From contig NZ_SVFW01000004.1 in assembly GCF_015056685.1 (NCBI RefSeq), positions 1 through 64,000 of the forward strand: DNA of 64,000 nt. The letters run 5' to 3'. Positions 1 to 6,414 of the stretch are shown here, piece after piece. Source of the stretch: Butyrivibrio sp. (lineage in GTDB: Bacteria > Bacillota > Clostridia > Lachnospirales > Lachnospiraceae). The position numbers were made by a program, and so were the translations under genes. The notes under the pieces are model-generated. The model saw only the letters and a program-made list of their open reading frames with translations, searched no databases and had not been told where the DNA came from. Within the stretch, counting starts at the first letter, position 1. Every line of letters begins with the position of its first letter.

Positions 1-135
1 ACATTTTAAATCAGGATAGAGCATTCATGGCTCTTTTATATTAATTTTTCAATTTACACCATTATATGGACATAATGCCCATTTCACTGTGACAAGGTCA
101 TTCCGTCCGTATAACAATCCATAATAGAAATAAAT

Positions 136-436
136 CTTTTGGGCATATAGCGCTTTTGAAAGCTTCCAGCCACCTCTGATTTTTACTATTTTGGGCATAT
201 AGCAGCTTTTTGCGAGGACAGCCCCCCTCATGAAGTTCAAATGGGCATATAGGCCGATTTCAAGACTCGGGCCACCCGTTAAAAAGGTGGCTGTGGACGG
301 ATAATTACCGTATATACCCAATCGCCTGTGATAAAAGTCATGGTGAGGGGTGGCTGCAAGCCTGGAATCAGGCTATGAGCCCAAAAAAGGTTTTATTACG
401 GGTGGCCGATCTAGTGAAAACTAGCTATATGCCCAA
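136..436. repeat. Array of six hairpin motifs in head-to-head orientation
   Basis: Six copies of one motif lie within 300 bp. Read 5' to 3', each has GGTGGC (or a close variant), a variable segment of about 15-20 nt that in most copies can fold on itself, then CTATATGCCCA. Three copies are on the minus strand (about 137-176, 189-229, 240-278) and three on the plus strand (about 284-321, 347-384, 399-436). The CCC of the right-hand box recurs at intervals of 50 and 52 bp on the minus side and 63 and 52 bp on the plus side. The two halves meet at a GCCACC/GGTGGC inverted repeat at 271-291. Stem sequences differ between copies while pairing is kept, for example CCGA/TCGG near 253-269, AGCCTG/CAGGCT near 359-374 and CTAG/CTAG near 411-424. 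The array could be a REP-like mobile repeat, a structured RNA or a protein-binding array. I do not recognise a named family. Confidence 0.6.
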
Positions 437-777
437 AGTAATACAGTAGCGCTCTTTAAACTATTACTTATAGAGTGGACAAATACAAACTACCTTTAGC
501 CCCACTTTCAGCATGTAGCATGAAAAAGCTGCCCGCCCATGTTACCTTAAAATTAGTCCCCTACTGTTCTCGGATTCAGAGCCTGAGGCAATTAAAATCA
601 GCCACACCGAAGGTGCTTGCCGTTGACGGGTTCTGAGAAAAACGCTACAATGCTGAAATCGACGGTGCGAGATATCTACTGTTCCCATCATCCTCACCGT
701 CGGCAGGGCTGGTAGGGCGTTTTCCTCAGGTTCAGTCAATGGTGGCGTACCCAGCCAATAAATTACTTTTACATATA
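437..777. other. Intergenic stretch without a recognisable gene
   Basis: No convincing coding sequence is visible. A 65-codon open frame on the minus strand (542-739) has no ribosome binding site and no family resemblance I can name. The segment 590-735 is more GC-rich than its surroundings and may be a decayed fragment of something acquired, but nothing in it identifies a parent. Confidence 0.4.
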
Positions 778-838
778 AAAACCGCCAAGATAGACAGGCA
801 AATACACCTGTCTATTTTGACGGTTATCCATCTCTTAT
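778..838 (-). terminator. Terminator hairpin, copy 1 of a 61-bp direct repeat
   Basis: On the minus strand two 19-nt arms (AACCGTCAAAATAGACAGG and its near complement) enclose an 8-nt loop and are followed by a run of five T. This is a rho-independent terminator downstream of the Nudix gene. The element, including 15 bp beyond the hairpin, recurs at 5225-5285 with 57 of 61 positions identical, so it was copied as a unit and is not just two similar terminators. Confidence 0.75.
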
Positions 839-850
839 TATAATTGTTTT

Positions 851-943
851 TTATTGTATCTCTCTTACATACTTATATTCTGCGCCAGCTTCATTTGAAT
901 TAAACTCGTCAAAAAAACTGTTTTCTCTGATTTCAACGCTCAT
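851..943 (-). pseudogene. 30-codon remnant of a giant-surface-protein gene
   Basis: A short open frame starts at an ATG overlapping the last codons of the Nudix gene and ends at TAA. Its product contains ENSFFDEFNSNEAGAEYKYV. This closely matches ENSSFDRFDSDKAGAEYKYV in the giant Cna-B protein of this window (about residues 315-335, nucleotides 17480-17539). Over the 60 nucleotides 867-926 about four in five bases match. The similarity stops abruptly, and no other part of a surface protein is visible around it. I infer a remnant of a second, homologous surface-protein gene or a recombined fragment. Translation of the short frame as a coupled peptide is possible but not supported by anything else. 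Confidence 0.6.
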
Positions 944-1415
944 CCGTCAAAAAATGCTTAACCACATTTACAGGATGCAGCAATTCTGTTCTGAAAAACT
1001 CCGGATAAAACTTAACCTGATCATCAGGTGCAATCCACTTAAGAAACTCTTCATGATCATCCTCGGTAAAACTGTTACACTCCGGCTCAAAGTCCTCAGG
1101 TACTTTCATGTAAAAGAAGAAAGATATCTCATATATCAGCTTTCCGAGATTAGACTCTGCGTCCCCATAAAAATAGTTTTCATTTATGAATCCAAGCCTG
1201 TCCACTTCCATGCGGACACCGGTCTCTTCATATACTTCTCGGATTACCGCTTCCTCAGCAGTTTCTCCGAACTTAATTCTGCCGCCTACAGAATACAAAT
1301 ACTCCGGTCTGATATTATTCCCGACCATTAGGAATTTTCCATCCTTAAGAATGATTGCTCCTACTCTGATGTTTATAAGTCCATTGTCACATGGCACTGT
1401 CATGTCCATACTCAT
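933..1415 (-). CDS. Nudix hydrolase
   Basis: A 160-residue protein of the Nudix superfamily, which hydrolyses nucleoside diphosphates linked to another moiety. The Nudix box is clear: GGRIKFGETAEEAV followed by REVYEETGV, giving the G-x5-E-x7-REUxEExGU pattern that binds the catalytic metal. The substrate cannot be told from sequence. I chose the ATG giving MSMDMTVPCDN, because GGAGGGAG lies 9 nt before it (1425-1432). An ATG 11 codons upstream has no such site. The gene stands between hairpin terminators at 1458-1508 and 778-838, so it may be transcribed alone. Its 3' end overlaps a surface-protein remnant. Confidence 0.85.
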   Translation of the reverse strand: MSMDMTVPCDNGLINIRVGAIILKDGKFLMVGNNIRPEYLYSVGGRIKFGETAEEAVIREVYEETGVRMEVDRLGFINENYFYGDAESNLGKLIYEISFFFYMKVPEDFEPECNSFTEDDHEEFLKWIAPDDQVKFYPEFFRTELLHPVNVVKHFLTDER

Positions 1416-1457
1416 ATCCAAACACTCCCTCCAACAAACATATTTCAACTATATCAA

Positions 1458-1508
1458 AAAGAAGCGCTGTTTAACAGAATTATTACTGCCAAACAACGCC
1501 CTTTCTTA
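1458..1508 (-). terminator. Hairpin terminator after the secreted Ig-domain protein gene
   Basis: On the minus strand GCGTTGTTT pairs with AAACAGCGC (one G-T pair), extended by an AGAA/TTCT outer stem around an 18-nt loop, and followed by TTTTT. It lies about 65 bp downstream of the stop at 1573 and just upstream of the Nudix gene. Confidence 0.6.
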
Positions 1509-1572
1509 AGCGATTATATTTCTGCCTTATATATCAGGCTTCTCATTTATTATCTACTAATGTAAAAAATAA

Positions 1573-4500
1573 TTATTCTTCTTCAGCCTTTAATCCATAC
1601 TTGTTGCCAAGATACATAAACCCTGCAAAATTGTTCTCGGTAAAGAGATCACTTGAATCTGCTCCTGCCGGGATGGTAAAGGATATGCGGTTTCCTTTGT
1701 ATTCTCCGTCGAGGAAGCTTACTTCAAGGCTTACGTCTGGTCTTGCAGCAAGTGCATCAAATACCATCTTGTGGAAAGAGATCCATCTGTCGGTGGTTAT
1801 CTTAACTGTCTCGCCTTGTTTTGCTTTTGCAATCTTGTCTACTGTATTGGCATTAAAAACGTAATATGCAGATAGTGGAACTCTCACAAGAATATCGTAG
1901 CACTCTGTGCATTGATATCTAAGTTCACCATCTCTGTCTTCTGTAGCCTCAACTTTGTCCCACGCATATGTATGGGTATGAGGTCTTACTACCTTCTTTT
2001 CACTATCTTCTGCTGGTGCTGCACCGTCTTCATAAGCAATTGCATACATAGAAAACTTATCTGTATCTACGTCTACAGCATCCCCTGAGCCTGTTCCTAT
2101 TATTTCTGCTCCTGAGTCATGAAATCTGAAAATAGAAAACAGTCTTCCGGATTTTTGAAGTCCAGATGGTATCGGGAACTTAACTTTTATTGGCGTTGAT
2201 GTCTCTTTTATCGTATCTCTTGCCTTCGTGGCACCGTTTGCATCTGTAACTTCATATATAAGAGTAAGGTCTACAAAGCTTCCGATTGTAAGACCATTTG
2301 CTTCAGCCATTCCTTTAATGGTATCAACAGCCTCTTTTTCATCGTCTGATAAGTTTCCCTCGTCCTTACTGTCAGTATTAAGGATAAGTCTTACCGTATC
2401 ACTTTCATCAACAGGAGTAACCCCTGATACTAATGCACGCACCTCAGCAGGGTCATTCTCTACAGAAGTCTTTTCATTATCAGGAGCGCTTCCATCTTGA
2501 TCAACATATGTGTTTCCTGCCTGAACTGTAATTGATAATTCTTTTGACACACTGCCATATGAATTACTTGCTGTTACAGTAAATACGCTTGTTCCTGTGC
2601 TTGTCGGAGTTCCACTTATGACACCCGTATCTGATTCAAGTGCCAGACCATCAGGAAGTGATCCAGCTGTGATTGCCCAGGTAATAGGCTGCGCTCCATT
2701 TGCAGTAAGTGTCTGGTTATAGGCCTCTCCTTCTGTTGCTTCTGAAAGATCTGAAATAGATATCTCCGGAACAGTTTCACTTGGAGCTGAGCCCGTAACT
2801 GTTACCGTGCACTCTGCCTTATACTCAGTTGTTCCTACGGTAATAGTTGCTGTGATCTTGGCAGTTCCGGTTCCAACTGCAGTTACCTTACCGTTACTAT
2901 CAACTTTTGCAACAGATTCACTATCTGATTTCCAGGTAATTGTTGCATCAGATGGTACTACAGTTGCTGTAATTGTTCCTGTTCCGCCCTCGGAAAGTTC
3001 CATTGTTGTTACGTCAAACTTAACTTCAGGCTTATCCGATATAGTAACATCAATGACTCCGGGTTCTGAATCCAAATGATCATCATCAGCTACTGCCTTA
3101 TACCATACGTGATATGTTCCTGCATCAGCCTTCTTAGGAATTGATGTACTCCAGCCAGAGGTAGGTGCTGTAGTTGCACTGTCACTAATCGCATATTTCA
3201 TCGTTCCTCCGGTTACTGCTCTTTCAGGTTCATTTAAAAGAGTCTGCTCACTACCGGTAGCAACAAGCCCTGTTATAGCTGTTGGCTTCTGATCATCTGC
3301 TAAAATTATCTGCTTACTATCAACTGTTATTTCAACTGTTTTTCCTGCAGGAGCATCAGTTGTTGCCTTAATTCTTACAAGATATGTTCCGGCTTTCACA
3401 GTAGTAGCCGTATCCGAAGCAGTTTTCCATGTAGTGCCATTATCTTCTGAGTATTCCATTGCAGAAGTTGTTCCATTTATCTTACCATCGGTTGCAGTTG
3501 CTGTACTTGCACCATCTGCTGAAAGACCTGTAGGGGCATCGGGTCTGGCTACAAGCGAAACAGCGACCCAGTCACCGGCTGCAACATCATCTGTCTCTGC
3601 CCTTCTTACATAGATCTTTGGTGCATCACCATTTAACTGCTCAGTAATGCTTGCTGGAAGAGTAGTCTCTTTATCTGTACCATTTAATGAAATATCAAAC
3701 CCGTTACCTGGGGTTACCGTTTCAGCAGTATAGTCAATAGTTATCCCTGCCTTTGCATCATCTTCTGATAAAGAATCTGCTGCTTTTTTAGCTATTGTAT
3801 ATCCCACAGATGCAGTCACTGTTCCACTTTCGCTCGCAGATGTCTTTACACCTGTAAGTTCAAGCTCAGCAACATAATCACCTGCTTTTGTAGGAGCTGC
3901 TGCAAGGGCATCTCCAGTTTTAGTATAAGTTGTTCCACTCTTTGTCGCTTTGTAGTACTTAATATCATTTTCACTAATGGACTTTCCTGTCGCAGAATTG
4001 AAATTGCTAAGCCCGGTTAAAGTAGCTGCTGCACTCTCAGTTCCACCATAGGTTGTCCTTGCAGGTTTAACAATGGTCAGATCAACCTTATTATCTGTAA
4101 GATCGCATTCTCCATCAGTATTAGCACAAGTTGCTGTAATGACTGCGCTGCTTGCTGAATAAGTCAAACTATGCTCATGCCCAGGGAATTTTACCTTTTT
4201 TAAACTTGAATCCAAATTCCTTGCAGTTTCAGACGCATCAATAGGTGTTTTACCTGTTGTTCCTTCAGTGTCAGTCCAGCCGACGCCTTTCATTGTGTTC
4301 TTAACTGTTCCACCGATTGGTTTCATATAGCCTGATGCAATAAATTTACCCCCGCTTATCTCTATACTACCTGATATACCATAGCTACCACTTCCCCCTG
4401 AACCAGCCACAGCTATAATCGTTGATGAATCTGTGATACTAATGCTACCATTCGGTTGAATACCATAACTATTAAAGCCAGCTGTATTCCCGTATCCTTC

Positions 4501-5196
4501 TATTATAGAATTCTCAACCGTTAAAGTAGTACAATGAATTCCAATACTATTATAACTTGTTGCTACACCTGCAATGCCCTTGATGGTACTATTTTGTATT
4601 GTTAGTGGATTCCCCACATTTATCCCAATACTCGAAATAGAACCAGTTCCTGCGTTACTAGTTATAGTAACATTACTGATTGTTGTAGCGCCATTCAAAT
4701 CCAATCCACGACTCGAAGATGTCGCATTCCCACTTTTGATTTCCAAACTACCAGATCCATAAATTGTTGCTGGAGATTTTAAAAAGATGCACACATTTTC
4801 AGCATTTGTGCCAGTGTAATCATTTAATTCTAATTTATTTTCTCCAACTAATTCTATCTCTATATTTAGATTACCACATAATGCGCTGTGCGCGTATTGT
4901 TCGTATATCTCGTTACAAACATGCCCAGCTCCCTTATATTGAAAATCAGTAAGTGTTAAAACTGGTACATTCCCAGAATCATCAAGAACAGCCGTGCCGC
5001 TAATTACTCCAGGCGTGCCAACTTTAACAGTCTGATCTGGTTGAGCCTTAATATCTACCCCCGCAACAAATAGCGTACCTGTTCCAATTGCCGCCTTTAC
5101 TTCTATTTTAGTCCCCGGCATCAGTGTTGCCACAAGTATCACGGAAAGAAAGATGCCCAGTACTTTTCTGAATAGATTTGAGCTTTTTAGATTCAT
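1573..5196 (-). CDS. Large secreted protein with Ig-like domains
   Basis: A 1207-residue protein with a signal peptide (about residues 1-35: basic start, hydrophobic core, cleavage near VKA). Residues about 40-330 hold repeated Asn/Ser/Thr-rich segments of the kind seen in beta-helix surface proteins. Residues about 722-802 match a Big_2 bacterial Ig-like domain (MELSEGGTGTITATVVPSDA, then a VDSNGKVTAVGTGTAKIT-type motif). Residues about 808-895 match a putative-Ig (He_PIG) domain with the typical LPDGLALESDTGVISGTP. An extracellular adhesive or carbohydrate-binding role is likely. Unlike its giant neighbour it has no proline-rich spacer, sorting motif or C-terminal membrane segment and ends in KAEEE, so it is probably released or held non-covalently. 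The start has AAGGGG 6 nt upstream. Confidence 0.8.
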   Translation of the reverse strand: MNLKSSNLFRKVLGIFLSVILVATLMPGTKIEVKAAIGTGTLFVAGVDIKAQPDQTVKVGTPGVISGTAVLDDSGNVPVLTLTDFQYKGAGHVCNEIYEQYAHSALCGNLNIEIELVGENKLELNDYTGTNAENVCIFLKSPATIYGSGSLEIKSGNATSSSRGLDLNGATTISNVTITSNAGTGSISSIGINVGNPLTIQNSTIKGIAGVATSYNSIGIHCTTLTVENSIIEGYGNTAGFNSYGIQPNGSISITDSSTIIAVAGSGGSGSYGISGSIEISGGKFIASGYMKPIGGTVKNTMKGVGWTDTEGTTGKTPIDASETARNLDSSLKKVKFPGHEHSLTYSASSAVITATCANTDGECDLTDNKVDLTIVKPARTTYGGTESAAATLTGLSNFNSATGKSISENDIKYYKATKSGTTYTKTGDALAAAPTKAGDYVAELELTGVKTSASESGTVTASVGYTIAKKAADSLSEDDAKAGITIDYTAETVTPGNGFDISLNGTDKETTLPASITEQLNGDAPKIYVRRAETDDVAAGDWVAVSLVARPDAPTGLSADGASTATATDGKINGTTSAMEYSEDNGTTWKTASDTATTVKAGTYLVRIKATTDAPAGKTVEITVDSKQIILADDQKPTAITGLVATGSEQTLLNEPERAVTGGTMKYAISDSATTAPTSGWSTSIPKKADAGTYHVWYKAVADDDHLDSEPGVIDVTISDKPEVKFDVTTMELSEGGTGTITATVVPSDATITWKSDSESVAKVDSNGKVTAVGTGTAKITATITVGTTEYKAECTVTVTGSAPSETVPEISISDLSEATEGEAYNQTLTANGAQPITWAITAGSLPDGLALESDTGVISGTPTSTGTSVFTVTASNSYGSVSKELSITVQAGNTYVDQDGSAPDNEKTSVENDPAEVRALVSGVTPVDESDTVRLILNTDSKDEGNLSDDEKEAVDTIKGMAEANGLTIGSFVDLTLIYEVTDANGATKARDTIKETSTPIKVKFPIPSGLQKSGRLFSIFRFHDSGAEIIGTGSGDAVDVDTDKFSMYAIAYEDGAAPAEDSEKKVVRPHTHTYAWDKVEATEDRDGELRYQCTECYDILVRVPLSAYYVFNANTVDKIAKAKQGETVKITTDRWISFHKMVFDALAARPDVSLEVSFLDGEYKGNRISFTIPAGADSSDLFTENNFAGFMYLGNKYGLKAEEE

Positions 5197-5224
5197 AAAA
5201 TACCCCTTTCATTTTTTATAATAA

Positions 5225-5285
5225 AAAACCGCCAAAACAGACAGGCTATTACACCTGTCTATTTTGACGGTTATCCATCTCTTAT
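5225..5285 (-). terminator. Terminator hairpin, copy 2 of the 61-bp direct repeat
   Basis: On the minus strand the 19-bp stem is complete if G-U pairs are counted and is followed by a run of six T. It lies downstream of the sortase gene and about 30 bp upstream of the start of the secreted Ig-domain protein, so it can end the sortase transcript and limit read-through into that gene. It is 57/61 identical to 778-838. Differences between copies within the stem are mostly of a kind that keeps pairing on the minus-strand RNA. Confidence 0.7.
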
Positions 5286-5325
5286 CTTTTTAATTAAATC
5301 ATAAAGTGTGCTGTGCTTGAGCAGA

Positions 5326-5426
5326 GCACTTAATGAGGACAAGTCTGTGACGCAGTCCGAATTTAGTGCGAGCCATAGCTGTACACTTAATGAATGCAAG
5401 CGTATAGCGCAGCATGAGTTTAGTGT
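5326..5426. repeat. Two co-varying 44-nt hairpins in tandem
   Basis: Two 44-nt units, 5326-5369 and 5383-5426, align without gaps. Both begin with CACTTAATGA after the first base and end in TTTAGTG before the last. The bases that differ do so in pairs: outer G-C becomes A-T, GGAC/GTCC becomes ATGC/GCAT, and an inner T-A becomes C-G. That is five compensated pairs in two copies. The pattern shows selection on a stem-loop in RNA or single-stranded DNA. A third, looser hairpin occurs at about 5304-5332. The region 5286-5616 has no convincing gene. Confidence 0.6.
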
Positions 5427-5435
5427 ATCAGCTAG

Positions 5436-5470
5436 TGCTGTGCTGTGCTGTGCTGTGCTGTGCTGTGCTG
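5436..5470. repeat. Pentanucleotide microsatellite (TGCTG)7
   Basis: Seven perfect tandem copies of TGCTG lie between the sortase gene and the secreted Ig-domain protein gene. Such short perfect repeats change length by slippage during replication. A unit of 5 shifts any reading frame through it and changes promoter spacing by half a helical turn. A 67-codon open frame on the minus strand (5271-5474) runs through it and encodes AQHST repeats, but it has no ribosome binding site and is probably not a gene. Confidence 0.85.
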
Positions 5471-5616
5471 TCAACGATTGTATTTCTTTGCATCATCTGG
5501 TGCAACCCCCTAAAATACATTCCATTACATGCGACATATTTATTTTATCACATTATAACGTTCGTGGCGATTATATAATATCGTTATCACGTTCTTTTTT
5601 ATTGATTTAGTATATG

Positions 5617-6414
5617 TTATCTTTCTCTTACCCCATATACAACCATTCTGTTATTACTGCCTGAATACTCACAGGTACTCAGTATAATAATATCGCTTGT
5701 ATCAGGAATATACATGATGTAATACAGAGATTTCTCCATTGCTTTTGTGTACATTTCTTTTATTTTTTCCATGGTAATGCCGTTTAGTGCTGCCTCTTCA
5801 TAATCTCCTCCGAAAGCCTCATCATTATCGGCAAAATAAGCAGAAAAGACATGATAGGTAATAACTTCTTTTTCTGTATATACAACAAAATCCTGATGTT
5901 CTTTGTAGTAGTCTTCGCTCTTATACTGAAGAAGGGGATGGAACATACTACCATCTTTTCTGTTGTGCCCATATACTACTGTGAGCAGACTATCAAACGC
6001 TGGAGTAAAAGAACTATCAGCAAAAAAAGCACCAACATTTCCCTCAGATTTATCAAATCTATGATTCAGATAAAAACTGTTATCTGTCCCCTGCACAATG
6101 GGACCATCAATCTCACCATCGCAGGCACTTATCCATCCTACAATATCGGGATTAATTTCCTTTAGGGCAGCAAAATCAATCGGGTTAAAAGCTTTTTCAT
6201 CACCCGATATTTCAACTGTGCTTATTGAGGCAGCACCTGATGATGCTGCCTTATAAGCTATTGTCTTTATGGCTTCATTTTGTGTTCTGTCATTCTTATA
6301 ACCGATAGCATATCTGATAAGCATACTACCGGTTACAAGCATTCCTGCAAGCAGCAAAAACAATACTACTTTCAGAATCTTTTCCAGATTGTTACTTTTC
6401 ATAGGGTTATCCAT
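5617..6414 (-). CDS. Class B-like sortase
   Basis: A 265-residue membrane-anchored transpeptidase. Residues about 14-34 form one N-terminal membrane segment. The catalytic features are visible: histidine in VVYGHN, cysteine in ILSTCEYS and arginine in NNRMVVYG. The TLxTC-type cysteine motif followed by EYS, and the N-terminal helical region, fit class B. Sortases cut surface proteins at a C-terminal sorting signal and join them to the wall or to each other. The ATG follows directly on the TAA of the giant surface-protein gene (TAAATG), so translation is probably coupled and that protein is the obvious substrate. An inverted-repeat terminator follows at 5225-5285. Confidence 0.88.
   Translation of the reverse strand: MDNPMKSNNLEKILKVVLFLLLAGMLVTGSMLIRYAIGYKNDRTQNEAIKTIAYKAASSGAASISTVEISGDEKAFNPIDFAALKEINPDIVGWISACDGEIDGPIVQGTDNSFYLNHRFDKSEGNVGAFFADSSFTPAFDSLLTVVYGHNRKDGSMFHPLLQYKSEDYYKEHQDFVVYTEKEVITYHVFSAYFADNDEAFGGDYEEAALNGITMEKIKEMYTKAMEKSLYYIMYIPDTSDIIILSTCEYSGSNNRMVVYGVRER

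Noticed and set aside
49..321. 90-codon open frame through the hairpin array on the minus strand
   Set aside because: No ribosome binding site, and its composition follows the repeats. The spacing of 50 and 52 bp does not keep frame between units.
136..436. CRISPR array
   Set aside because: The spacing is 50-63 bp, but only the ends of each unit are conserved, copies lie on both strands, and no cas gene is present.
5271..5610. Open frames on both strands through the microsatellite
   Set aside because: They exist only because the pentamer repeat and hairpins lack stops. No start signals, and the encoded AQHST repeats are a by-product.
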